From assembly GCA_016194975.1 (NCBI GenBank), contig JACQAM010000012.1:94349-158348 (forward strand): DNA of 64,000 nucleotides. The letters run 5' to 3'. The stretch is from Bacteroidota bacterium (GTDB taxonomy: Bacteria; Bacteroidota; Bacteroidia; Palsa-965). Of this stretch, positions 41,576 to 49,563 are shown one piece after another (within the stretch, counting starts at the first letter, position 1; the number at the start of each line of letters is the position of its first letter). The notes under the pieces were generated by a model that made no database searches, was not told where the DNA came from, and saw only the letters and a list, made by a program, of their open reading frames with translations. The translations under genes were made by a program, and so were the position numbers.

Positions 41576-42817
41576 ATGGAGACTGAACTTTTTTATCGCT
41601 TGCGATTTTTTCTGGTTGCCGCCATGGCATTGCTGATGCCTTTGTATCTTTTCGCTGTCTCACTGCTTGCTGTACTTCTTTTATTCACAATAATAACGGG
41701 AATAATATTTGTTAAGCCCGTTTGGTCAAAAGAAAATATAAAAGCAGTAGTATTGTTCGGAGCACTTTTTATTCTGCTTTGCATTTCTTTATTCTACACG
41801 TCGGACTTTTCTGAAGGATGGATTTCGTTGCAGGTAAAACTTTCGCTCATCGGATTTCCGCTTTTGTTTGCGGTCGGCAAGCCAATGAGAGAACAGGAAA
41901 CCAGGAGCGTGCTTTTTTTGTTTCTTACCGGTGTATTGCTTGCTTCGCTGATCTGTTTTTGTCACTCTCTTTATCATTATCACCTTACACACGATCGCGT
42001 CAAATTATTTTACGGAGAACTTTCATTTTACATCCATCCAAGTTATATGGCCATGTATGCAACGCTTGCTGCACTCATCGCAATTCGTATGTTAGACCGG
42101 AAAATGAAAAAAATTGTCGTTGCACTTTTGGTGATCGCATTTCTTTACCTGATTTTTTTTATTACCATGCTGCAATCCAAGGCCGGGATTCTTTGTGCTG
42201 CTATACTACTTCCCGTATTTGCCTTGTTATCTCTTCCCGGATCGAAATACAGAATAACAACGTTGATGATTGTAGTGGGAGCAGGATCAATTTATTTTTT
42301 TACCAATAAAGTAATTATTACAAGAGCCAATGACCGGATATTCAATGCAAGTTATAATATCACCCATTTGAAAGAGGTACATGTTACCGGCAAAGGTTCG
42401 GAGTCATCGGAAGTGCGTGTGCAGATTTGGAAAGCGTGCCTTGAAATTCTTCGTGACGGATGGATAACCGGCGAAGGAGTAGGTGATGTAAAAAATGTCC
42501 TGAAAAAAAAATACAGGGAGAAGCAGATCGACGCTGCCTACGAACATAACCTAAATGCACACAACGAATTTCTTCAGGTCTGGCTTATGGCAGGTATAGC
42601 AGCTTTATTGCTGCTCCTCGCCGCATTTATATGGCCAGCATGGGGCGCATTGTGGAACAGGAATTATCTTTACTTAGTGTTCATTCTTCTTGTCGGAATG
42701 AATTTACTGGTGGAATCAATGTTTGAAACGCAAGCCGGAACAATTTTCTACGGATTTTTTAACGCCTTCTTTTTCTTTCTCTGCAAGAAGAACGATACTA
42801 AAGTAAACACTGAATGA
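41576..42817 (+). CDS. Second O-antigen ligase/polymerase-like membrane protein
   Basis: A 413-residue protein with about 11 helices. Start set at ATG 41576, which directly precedes the first helix; an in-frame ATG at 41438 overlaps the divergent gene. The periplasmic loop reads GKGSESSEVRVQIWKACLEILRDG, then WITGEGVGDVKN and YEHNLNAHNEFLQVWLMAGI, the latter being the conserved H-N-x-[FY]-L segment of the WaaL/Wzy_C domain. With the gene at 36488 the locus has two such enzymes, so one may be polymerase and the other the ligase. Its end overlaps the aminotransferase start by 4 bases. Confidence 0.84.
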   Translation: METELFYRLRFFLVAAMALLMPLYLFAVSLLAVLLLFTIITGIIFVKPVWSKENIKAVVLFGALFILLCISLFYTSDFSEGWISLQVKLSLIGFPLLFAVGKPMREQETRSVLFLFLTGVLLASLICFCHSLYHYHLTHDRVKLFYGELSFYIHPSYMAMYATLAALIAIRMLDRKMKKIVVALLVIAFLYLIFFITMLQSKAGILCAAILLPVFALLSLPGSKYRITTLMIVVGAGSIYFFTNKVIITRANDRIFNASYNITHLKEVHVTGKGSESSEVRVQIWKACLEILRDGWITGEGVGDVKNVLKKKYREKQIDAAYEHNLNAHNEFLQVWLMAGIAALLLLLAAFIWPAWGALWNRNYLYLVFILLVGMNLLVESMFETQAGTIFYGFFNAFFFFLCKKNDTKVNTE

Positions 42818-44028
42818 TCCCTTTCTCTCCACCACGTATCGATGAAAAAATAATTGACGCCGTTGCGGAAGTACTCCGGTCGGGATGGATCACAACGGGG
42901 CCGAAAACAAAACTGTTCGAAAAAAAACTTTCGGAATATTATGGTGCGCCTGCTACGTTGTGTTTGAATTCCGCAACCGCCGGACTCGAAATTATTCTGC
43001 GCTGGTTCGGTGTGAAAGAAGGCGATGAAGTGATCCTTCCCGCGTACACGTATTCCGCGACTGCGAACGTGATCGTGCACTGTGGCGCAACGCCCGTGTT
43101 CGTGGATGTGAATGCCGATGATTTTAATATTTCTGTTGCTGCAATTGAAAATGCAGTCACAGAAAAAACAAAAGTGATCATGCCGGTTGATTTCGGCGGA
43201 TGGCCCTGCGATTATGCGTCGATCAATGCGCTTGCAAAAAGAAATGCGGGCAAGTTCAATGCAGCGAATGAGGTGCAGAAGAATCTCGGAAGAATTCTTG
43301 TGTTGAGTGATGCGGCACATTCTATAGGTGCCATCTATAAAGGAAAAAAAACAGGATCGCTTACCGATGTCACCGTTTTTTCTTTTCATGCTGTGAAAAA
43401 TCTTACCACTGCAGAAGGCGGCGCAGTTGCATTGTGTCTTCCTCCGCCGTTCAACAATGAAGAAATTTATCGTGAGCTGTGTGTGAAAACGCTTCATGGG
43501 CAAAATAAAGATGCGCTTGCAAAAACACAGAGGGGAAACTGGAAATACGATGTTGTGGAAGCCGGTTACAAATGCAACATGACGGATATTATGGCCGCGA
43601 TAGGTTTAGTGGAACTGGAGCGTTACGATTCTGATATGCTGGTGAAACGCGAAAAAATTATTGATCAGTACAACTGGTCTTTGTCGGCGTACCAATGGGC
43701 TGAGTTGCCGGTCATGAAACGAGGTGATAATTTTTCTTCCTGTCATCTTTACCCGCTTCGCATAAAAGGAATTTCTGAAACGCAGCGCGATCTCATTATT
43801 CAGAAAATTTTTGAAAAGGAGGTGAGTGTGAATGTGCATTTCATCCCGGTGCCCATGATGTCGTTCTATAAAAAACTCGGTTATGATATCAGGAATTACC
43901 CGGTGACTTACAACAATTTTTCGAGGGAAATTTCACTTCCTGTTTTTTACCATCTTTCGGATGAGCAGGTGAAAACCGTTCTCGAAGCAGTGGTTACTTC
44001 TGTTCTTGAAGTGGCCGGCGCAAAATGA
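42814..44028 (+). CDS. DegT/DnrJ/EryC1/StrS sugar aminotransferase
   Basis: A 404-residue PLP enzyme that aminates a nucleotide-linked keto-sugar. IPFSPPRIDEKIIDAVAEVLRSGWITTGP is the usual opening, SDAAHSIGA supplies the Asp/His cofactor pocket, and Lys195 in FHAVKNLTTAEGG forms the Schiff base. It is directly coupled to the sugar transferase gene (ATGA overlap), the same pairing as pglE/pglC for bacillosamine-type sugars. No dehydratase (PglF) or acetyltransferase (PglD) is in the window, so the sugar cannot be named. Confidence 0.9.
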   Translation: MIPFSPPRIDEKIIDAVAEVLRSGWITTGPKTKLFEKKLSEYYGAPATLCLNSATAGLEIILRWFGVKEGDEVILPAYTYSATANVIVHCGATPVFVDVNADDFNISVAAIENAVTEKTKVIMPVDFGGWPCDYASINALAKRNAGKFNAANEVQKNLGRILVLSDAAHSIGAIYKGKKTGSLTDVTVFSFHAVKNLTTAEGGAVALCLPPPFNNEEIYRELCVKTLHGQNKDALAKTQRGNWKYDVVEAGYKCNMTDIMAAIGLVELERYDSDMLVKREKIIDQYNWSLSAYQWAELPVMKRGDNFSSCHLYPLRIKGISETQRDLIIQKIFEKEVSVNVHFIPVPMMSFYKKLGYDIRNYPVTYNNFSREISLPVFYHLSDEQVKTVLEAVVTSVLEVAGAK

Positions 44029-44615
44029 TCATGAAAAGGATCTTCGACATAACCTGTTCTTTTCTTGGCCTCGTTATTCTTTTTCCATTCCTGTTCATCA
44101 TTTCCATTCTTATTCTTGTTACAAGCCGGGGTGCAATTTTCTATTCGCAATTGCGCGTTGGAAAAAACGGGAAAGATTTTCGTCTCTGGAAATTTCGGAC
44201 CATGCGCCCCGGTTCAGATGAGAAAGGATTGCTCACGGTCGGCGGAAAAGATCCTCGTGTGACGCGTGTGGGATATTTTCTCCGCAAATACAAACTGGAT
44301 GAACTTCCTCAACTGGTGAATGTTCTCATTGGAGAAATGTCGCTCGTGGGGCCGCGCCCGGAAGTGCGCAGGTACGTGGACATGTACACACGTGAGCAGA
44401 AGTGCGTACTTGAAATAAAACCCGGAATTACCGATTATGCTTCGATCGAATATTCGAATGAGAATGAATTGCTGGCGAAAGCTGCGGATCCTGAAAAAAA
44501 ATATGTAGAAGAAGTGATGCCGGCAAAAATAAAACTGAATTTAAAATATATGGAAGAGAAAAGTTTCGGGACCGATCTGAAAATTATTTTTAAAACGATT
44601 GGGAAAATTTTCTGA
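44025..44615 (+). CDS. Initiating sugar-phosphate transferase (PglC/WcaJ C-terminal type)
   Basis: A 196-residue polyprenyl-phosphate sugar-1-phosphate transferase of the short (PglC) form, with one N-terminal reentrant helix (ITCSFLGLVILFPFLFIISILILV) and the catalytic globular part: FRLWKFRTMRPGSDEKG, DPRVTRVGYFLRKYKLDELPQLVNVL and MSLVGPRPE, the last two holding the family's essential Asp-Glu and Arg-Pro-Glu residues. It loads the first sugar of the chain on undecaprenyl phosphate. Start may be ATG 44025 or ATG 44031; the first overlaps the aminotransferase stop. Confidence 0.9.
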   Translation: MIMKRIFDITCSFLGLVILFPFLFIISILILVTSRGAIFYSQLRVGKNGKDFRLWKFRTMRPGSDEKGLLTVGGKDPRVTRVGYFLRKYKLDELPQLVNVLIGEMSLVGPRPEVRRYVDMYTREQKCVLEIKPGITDYASIEYSNENELLAKAADPEKKYVEEVMPAKIKLNLKYMEEKSFGTDLKIIFKTIGKIF

Positions 44616-44650
44616 TTGTTGAGTTTTGATCGTTGAATGTTGATTTTTAA

Positions 44651-44672
44651 AGGTTGTGCCTGAATACAACCT
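44651..44672. terminator. Hairpin between convergent genes
   Basis: AGGTTGT (44651-44657) pairs with ACAACCT (44666-44672). It has no T-run; a possible weak bidirectional terminator for the glycan locus and the SirB1-like gene. The rest of the gap is TTGAGTTTTGATCGTTGAAT-type phrase DNA. Confidence 0.35.
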
Positions 44673-44700
44673 CAATCCCTGAATCTAAAATCCAGAATTT

Positions 44701-45570
44701 TCAATCTTCCAACGCTTTCCACAACACTTTAAGTTCATCCACTTTATTCGGATAGCCGAGTTTTTCATAAGCGGCAATGAGATTATTCAGCAAACGGCGA
44801 ATGATCATGAGATTCGAACACGGCGTGTAGAATTCCGGTTTCGGTTCTAGTTTCTGCTGGCGGAGAAAAGAATCGATCTCTTTTTTATTCACGGGTGCGC
44901 CGCGCGAAAAAGGATTGATGTAAAATAAAACGCGATCGGGATTTTCATCGCCGGGTTTGAAGCCATTTGCAGTATCAACGTAAGCGAGAATAAAATGTTC
45001 AGGGAGATTCACGCCATAAACAGGAATGCGGAGGTCCTGCGCGATTACGGCATAAATGATGGAAAGTGAAACAGGATTTCCTTTTTTCGATTCAAGCACA
45101 TTATTGACATAGGAATTTTGCGGTGCGTGGTAGCTCGTAGTGTTTGCACTGAATCCGTGTACATCGAAAAGAATATGATTGATAACGCGGATTTTTTCGA
45201 GCGCCGTTAAATTATTATTCAGCTCAAGCCAAATATCCTGTTTGATCTGTTCAATATGTTTCCGCACATGCGATTCATCGAGATCGGGATACTGGTATTT
45301 TGCAATGAGAAGAGCGCCGGTGAGCAGATCCTGTTGCTCGGGCAAAGACCATTCGCGCAAACTGAGGCGAATGTGATCGAACTGAATTTTGTGAATGATG
45401 GTTTCGATGCGCTGCTGCAAAACAGAATCGAATGAATTTTCCCACGCGCTTTCGAGAACAGGAATTACGTCGGCTCCCATGGAAAGGAGTTTATCCTTGA
45501 TCTGGTTGAAGACCTGCTCATCGGGATCGTCAAGCAGGCTGATCAATGCATTGACTTCGGTCTTATCCAT
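44701..45570 (-). CDS. SirB1/transglutaminase-like family protein
   Basis: A 289-residue cytoplasmic protein. The first 90 residues have a HEAT-like helical pattern (LISLLDDPDEQVFNQIKDKLLSMGADVIPVLESAW), followed by the transglutaminase-like core of the SirB1 family: INHILFDVHGFSANTTSYHAPQNSYVNNVLESKKGNPVSLSIIYAVIA in parts, then VYGVNLPEHFILAY with the conserved His. The papain-type Cys is replaced by Ser or Gly in this group (GNPVSLS), so it may lack peptidase activity. The biochemical role is unknown. It carries a good -7 box upstream. Confidence 0.82.
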   Translation of the reverse strand: MDKTEVNALISLLDDPDEQVFNQIKDKLLSMGADVIPVLESAWENSFDSVLQQRIETIIHKIQFDHIRLSLREWSLPEQQDLLTGALLIAKYQYPDLDESHVRKHIEQIKQDIWLELNNNLTALEKIRVINHILFDVHGFSANTTSYHAPQNSYVNNVLESKKGNPVSLSIIYAVIAQDLRIPVYGVNLPEHFILAYVDTANGFKPGDENPDRVLFYINPFSRGAPVNKKEIDSFLRQQKLEPKPEFYTPCSNLMIIRRLLNNLIAAYEKLGYPNKVDELKVLWKALED

Positions 45571-45597
45571 GTTATAGAAACGGAAAACTGTCTATAA

Positions 45598-45605
45598 CAA
45601 ATATA
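45598..45605 (-). promoter_or_regulatory. -7 box for the SirB1-like gene
   Basis: On the minus strand TATATTTG is an exact TAnnTTTG match, 28 bases before the start codon at 45570. It lies between that gene and the phosphorylase gene, so the two are probably transcribed separately. Confidence 0.45.
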
Positions 45606-45644
45606 CGTGTTCAGAGTCCTTTTAGTTGGAAGTTTAACGGAGTT

Positions 45645-46520
45645 TTACACAGCCAAACGTTCAAGAACGTGACGGATAAGCAAATTAACTGTTTGTTTAT
45701 AATCCTTGCTGTAGGTGCGGGCAACACGATTCGCGATAATGGCGCAAACAGTACAGCATTGATGGCCGAGTAATTTTCCGAGTCCGTACAGCGCTGATGT
45801 TTCCATTTCAAAATTCGTAACACGAAGATCGTTATACCGGAAACTTCCGAGTTTTTCATTGAGGTCGGGCAGGGCAGGAGCGAGGCGGAGCTGTCGACCC
45901 TGCGGGCCATAAAATCCGGGAGCGGTAGCTGTGATCCCTTTGATCTGATCTTTTCCGAGGAGAGCAATTAATTTTTCAGAACCTTTCACCACGTAAGGAT
46001 AAGGCATTCCTTTCATCCATCCTGCGTGTTGCATAAATGCATTTGCGATCCCCGCTTCGTCGCACAGATCGAGTCCTGCATAATAATTCAGTAGTCCGTC
46101 AAGTCCCATACCGTGAGAAGAAACCACAAAACTATCGACAGGAATATCGGGTTGTAGTGCGCCGGAAGTTCCGATGCGAACGATGTTGAGCGATTTTTTC
46201 ACTGGCAAAACTGTTCTTGAATGAAGATCAATATTGATGAGTGCATCGAGTTCGTTGAGTACAATGTCAATGTTGTCTGTTCCGATTCCTGTTGAAAGTG
46301 CGGTGATATTTTTTCCACGGAAAATTCCGGTATGGGTAATGAACTCGCGGTTTTTTATTTTGAATTCAATGGAATCGAAATGCGCAGAAACATCTTCCAC
46401 GCGGTCCTGGTCACCTACCACAATAATATTTTCCGCGATCATTTCAGGCCGGAGGTGGAGATGATAAATACTTCCGTCGGGATTGAGAATGAGTTCTGAT
46501 TCGGCTATGGTTTTACTCAT
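45645..46520 (-). CDS. Uridine phosphorylase-like nucleoside phosphorylase
   Basis: A 291-residue member of the PNP/UDP superfamily that splits nucleosides with phosphate. VVGDQDRVEDVSAHFD is the N-terminal phosphate loop, GIFRGKNITALSTGIGTDNIDIVLNEL the second phosphate-binding segment, VRIGTSGALQPDIPV the central strand and FEMETSALYGLGKLLGH the ribose-binding block with the catalytic Glu-Met-Glu. Pyrimidine preference (UdpP-like) is inferred from overall resemblance. It is not the futalosine hydrolase, which is shorter. Confidence 0.87.
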   Translation of the reverse strand: MSKTIAESELILNPDGSIYHLHLRPEMIAENIIVVGDQDRVEDVSAHFDSIEFKIKNREFITHTGIFRGKNITALSTGIGTDNIDIVLNELDALINIDLHSRTVLPVKKSLNIVRIGTSGALQPDIPVDSFVVSSHGMGLDGLLNYYAGLDLCDEAGIANAFMQHAGWMKGMPYPYVVKGSEKLIALLGKDQIKGITATAPGFYGPQGRQLRLAPALPDLNEKLGSFRYNDLRVTNFEMETSALYGLGKLLGHQCCTVCAIIANRVARTYSKDYKQTVNLLIRHVLERLAV

Positions 46521-46521
46521 G

Positions 46522-46556
46522 AGATTACAAATTACAGATTACAAGATTACAGATTA
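46522..46556. repeat. Quasi-periodic phrase (ATTACAAATTACAGATTACA type)
   Basis: ATTACAAATTACAGATTACA followed by AGATTACAGATTA, an 8-9 base unit repeated four times with variation, at the start side of the phosphorylase gene. Confidence 0.55.
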
Positions 46557-46646
46557 AGCGATGATGCCGGCAAGAACATTTTGTTCGCAAGGAAAACTAT
46601 TTTTTTTCGTTACTCATTTACAAACAGTCACAGGTAATTTTACCTC

Positions 46647-46676
46647 TTGCCGGAGTCCCTTTTTTATGTACTTTTG
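46647..46676 (+). promoter_or_regulatory. Strong Bacteroidota promoter of the first universal stress gene
   Basis: TTG (46647-46649), a 19-base spacer and TACTTTTG (46669-46676), an exact TAnnTTTG. The leader to the ATG at 46727 would be about 45 bases. Confidence 0.65.
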
Positions 46677-46726
46677 CCCTACTTTTCTAAAAAAATCTGA
46701 TTAAAACCCCTGAAAAAAAAGAAACT

Positions 46727-47614
46727 ATGAGTACAGCTCCCAAGAAAATTGTTGTCCCGGTAGATTTTGGTGAACAATCCATGATCGCCTTGCACCAGGG
46801 AACACGCCTTGCAAAAATGATCGGTGCCGATCTTGCGCTATTATATGTTATAGAAAGCCAGGGAATATTCAGCCGCAAATCTGCAAGTGCGCAGGATGAA
46901 GAAATGAAAAAGGAAATCAATGGTAAACTTGATGAGCTGATGGACGGCATAGTGAAAAATGAAGGGATCAAATGCGAAAAAGTAGTTGCACACGGATCAG
47001 TTTACGATAAAGTAGCTGAAGTGGCGGAAATGCTCAATGCAAGTTTTATTGTAATGGGAACCAATGGTCGTTCATCTACCGGTCTTCGCCGCCGTTTCAT
47101 AGGATCGAATGCATTGCGCGTGGTGCGCGAATCAAAAGTTCCGGTCATCACCATCAAAGGAAAACACCACCGCGATGGTTGCAGGAATATTGTTTTACCG
47201 CTAGACCTTACCAAAGAAACAAGAGAGAAAGTTGCCCGCGCTATTGAATTTGCAAAAATGTATGGAGCCGACATCCGCATTGTTTCTGTCCTTTTCACTA
47301 CCGACGAGTTCATCGTGAACCGTCTTACCCGCCAGCTTTCACAGGTAAAAGCTTTCGTTGAAAAAGCAGGCATCCGTTGCACCGCTGAGATCATCAAAGG
47401 AATCAAAGGAGAAGAATCACTGGGCCAGATCATCATCGATTATTCCAATAAAGTAGAAGGCGATCTGCTGATGATCATGACGCAGCAGGAACAGGAGATC
47501 ACCGAACTTTTCATCGGTTCGGCTGCACAGGAGATCATCAATCGCTCGGATATTCCCGTTCTGTCTATTGTACCAACACCTAAAAAGGATCTGGCGGAAT
47601 TCCTGCCGTACTAA
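46727..47614 (+). CDS. Tandem-domain universal stress protein
   Basis: A 295-residue protein with two UspA-type Rossmann-like domains (about 4-145 and 150-285). Domain 1 opens KKIVVPVDFGEQSMIALHQG and holds the ATP-binding GTNGRSS..IGSNA motif (G-2x-G-9x-G-S/N pattern, about 110-127). Domain 2 opens RNIVLPLDLTKETREKVARAIEFAK and has a degenerate loop (FIGSAAQEIINRSDIPVLSI), so probably only one domain binds nucleotide. Usp proteins help survival under stress and starvation. It is the first of two paralogues, separated by a terminator. Confidence 0.9.
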   Translation: MSTAPKKIVVPVDFGEQSMIALHQGTRLAKMIGADLALLYVIESQGIFSRKSASAQDEEMKKEINGKLDELMDGIVKNEGIKCEKVVAHGSVYDKVAEVAEMLNASFIVMGTNGRSSTGLRRRFIGSNALRVVRESKVPVITIKGKHHRDGCRNIVLPLDLTKETREKVARAIEFAKMYGADIRIVSVLFTTDEFIVNRLTRQLSQVKAFVEKAGIRCTAEIIKGIKGEESLGQIIIDYSNKVEGDLLMIMTQQEQEITELFIGSAAQEIINRSDIPVLSIVPTPKKDLAEFLPY

Positions 47615-47651
47615 TTTTTTTTCTCTTTCCGCTCCGGCGGTGAGAGTTTTT

Positions 47652-47682
47652 AAGCCCCTGCGTTTACTCACAGGGGCTTTTT
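47652..47682 (+). terminator. Rho-independent terminator
   Basis: AAGCCCCTG, 10-base loop, CAGGGGCTT with a T-run: a perfect 9-bp stem, 38 bases after the stop of the first universal stress gene. Confidence 0.85.
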
Positions 47683-47771
47683 GCATTTACAAATGTCAGC
47701 CGGAAAACTGAATTTGGTCAGTGTTAATTTTTTTGTTTTGCTTTTACTTTGTTATGATCAATTCAACTGTC

Positions 47772-48668
47772 ATGAAACTACATATAAAAAAGATCCTCAT
47801 TCCTACCGATTTCTCTGAAACGGCACAACTTGCTATTGAGCATGCATCTTTTGTTGCGCGACTTACAAAAGCGGAATTGCTTATCGTTCATGTTGTTCCT
47901 GCATACGAATACCAGTATGAAATCCCTGAACCGATCATGCACATCGATGATAGGGAAGAAATGAGAAAAATGGTGGAAAAAAAGTTATCGGATACGGTAA
48001 CCGAGGTAAAAAACAAATATGGTATTGCAGCAAAAGCATTCAGTGCTACCGGTAAGGTTGCCGGCGAAATTGTGCAGATTGCAAAAGACGAAAACATCGA
48101 TCTGATCTTTATGGGAACGCATGGTGTTTCAGGTTTTAACGAACGGATAATCGGCAGCACCGCACAGAAAGTGGTGGCGCTTGCTCCTTGCCCTGTCATT
48201 TCTGTTCAGCAACATGCAACTAAACTCGGGTACTCGAACATTGTTCTTCCCATTGAGCATTCGATTCATTCGAGAGAAAAAGTTTCTGTAGCCACTGATC
48301 TCGGTTCTCTTTTCGGATCGAAAATTCACATCCTCGGATTGATCGAGGAAAAGGAAGAACATGCAAAAGAAAAAATGCATATCATCCTGGATACCGTGGA
48401 ATCAGCGATCAGAAAATCAGGATTGGCTTTTTCGAGAAAAACGGTGAGCGGCGATAATTTAGCAGTAGAAGCGCTCAGGTATGCTGATGAAGTAAACGGC
48501 GACCTGATCATGATCCTTGCTGATGAAGAATCGGAACTTGAAACCTGGATGATGAGTGCAGTGGCTAAACAGATCGTCAATCACTCGAGAATTCCTGTGC
48601 TGAGCCTGAAACCGCACTACGCCGATTTTGAAAGTGTAAATCTCGGCGGAGCATACCGGTTTTATTGA
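47772..48668 (+). CDS. Tandem-domain universal stress protein, second paralogue
   Basis: A 298-residue UspA-like protein in two domains. Start set at ATG 47772 (MKLHIKKILIPTDFSETAQL); upstream in-frame ATGs at 47721 and 47754 add a hydrophobic lead that is not typical. Domain 1 keeps the nucleotide motif GTHGVSG..IGSTA (about 115-130). Domain 2 (SNIVLPIEHSIHSREKVSVATDLG) is diverged. The pairing of two double-domain Usp genes suggests duplication. A bidirectional terminator follows directly. Confidence 0.9.
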   Translation: MKLHIKKILIPTDFSETAQLAIEHASFVARLTKAELLIVHVVPAYEYQYEIPEPIMHIDDREEMRKMVEKKLSDTVTEVKNKYGIAAKAFSATGKVAGEIVQIAKDENIDLIFMGTHGVSGFNERIIGSTAQKVVALAPCPVISVQQHATKLGYSNIVLPIEHSIHSREKVSVATDLGSLFGSKIHILGLIEEKEEHAKEKMHIILDTVESAIRKSGLAFSRKTVSGDNLAVEALRYADEVNGDLIMILADEESELETWMMSAVAKQIVNHSRIPVLSLKPHYADFESVNLGGAYRFY

Positions 48669-48675
48669 AAAAAGA

Positions 48676-48708
48676 AAGTCGCCCTTTTAGTGAGGACGAC
48701 TTTTTTTT
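48676..48708. terminator. Bidirectional terminator
   Basis: AAGTCGCCC (48676-48684) pairs with GGACGACTT (one mismatch) and is followed by a run of eight or more T; the opposite strand also has a T-rich tail. It serves the second universal stress gene and the converging DUF4197 gene. Confidence 0.75.
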
Positions 48709-48723
48709 AAAATTATTTTTTCT

Positions 48724-49470
48724 TTACTGATTGTGCGGATTATCTTTTGAACCGAAAACTTTTTTCATCATATCAGTTGCACGTGCAGCAGGGTTTGTGC
48801 GGATATTTGTTTCTTCTTCACCCACTAATTTGAAAATTCCATCTACAGCGCGGTCATCCACGTATTGATCAAGATCGGTATTCACTGCGGTGTGCCCCGG
48901 AATTTTATTGTAGGCGGTGGTGATCGGTGTCCAGTATTCAGTAAGCTTCACCTGTTGAGTTGCATTGTGGATCGTCGGTTTGAATTTCACATTCAGTGAA
49001 GACGTACATTTCTCCCGGAGAAAATGTGTCGCCGCAGTATCGGCACCTTTCAGAATCGAAAGTCCGTCGGTAACCGTCATTGTTTTTACTGCGTCAATAA
49101 AAATTCCTGCGGCATCTTTTGCTGCTGCTTCTGCTGCGCGATTCAAAGTTTCTTCGAATTTATCCACTTGCGACTGCATGCCGAATTTGATCGCCCAGTC
49201 TTTTACATTCTGAACAGTGGGCGGAAAAGGAATATGGATCTTGGGATTCTTAAAAAATCCGTCAACGGCGGAACCACGCTGAGCCGCTTTGGTAGCACCC
49301 TGCGTAAGCGCATCTTTCAAACCCGAAACAATATCGTCATTGGATAATCCGGGCAGATTTCCTGTGGTAGTGGTGATCTGTTTATTGATGTCGTTGACCG
49401 TCTTGTTAAGATCAGTGCAGGCCACCAGGATGATCACAAACGCCAGGGATGGAAGAAGTATTTTTTTCAT
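48724..49470 (-). CDS. DUF4197 lipoprotein
   Basis: A 248-residue protein with a lipoprotein signal (MKKILLPSLAFVIILVACTD; Cys18 the lipidation site). The DUF4197 domain covers the rest: DIVSGLKDALTQGATKAAQRGSAVDGFFKNPKIHIPFPPTVQ in parts, the FGMQSQVDKFEETLNRAAEAAAKDA helix and the FxPTIHNATQQVKLTEYWTPI end. Such proteins are widespread in Bacteroidota and Proteobacteria and have no known role. It carries an exact -7 box upstream. Confidence 0.88.
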   Translation of the reverse strand: MKKILLPSLAFVIILVACTDLNKTVNDINKQITTTTGNLPGLSNDDIVSGLKDALTQGATKAAQRGSAVDGFFKNPKIHIPFPPTVQNVKDWAIKFGMQSQVDKFEETLNRAAEAAAKDAAGIFIDAVKTMTVTDGLSILKGADTAATHFLREKCTSSLNVKFKPTIHNATQQVKLTEYWTPITTAYNKIPGHTAVNTDLDQYVDDRAVDGIFKLVGEEETNIRTNPAARATDMMKKVFGSKDNPHNQ

Positions 49471-49492
49471 GGTTGTTCTTATGATGTAATGA

Positions 49493-49500
49493 CAAACCTA
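49493..49500 (-). promoter_or_regulatory. -7 box for the DUF4197 gene
   Basis: On the minus strand TAGGTTTG matches TAnnTTTG exactly, 23 bases before the start codon at 49470. Confidence 0.45.
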
Positions 49501-49563
49501 CAAATTGTTTGCCAATTTTCCGGAGCGTCGTTTTTCTTGAGAAGCTGTTTAACTTTACTTCCG

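Noticed and set aside
45645..46520. Reading this gene as mqnB (futalosine hydrolase) to pair with mqnA
   Set aside because: It is longer, has the uridine phosphorylase phosphate loops and is far from mqnA.
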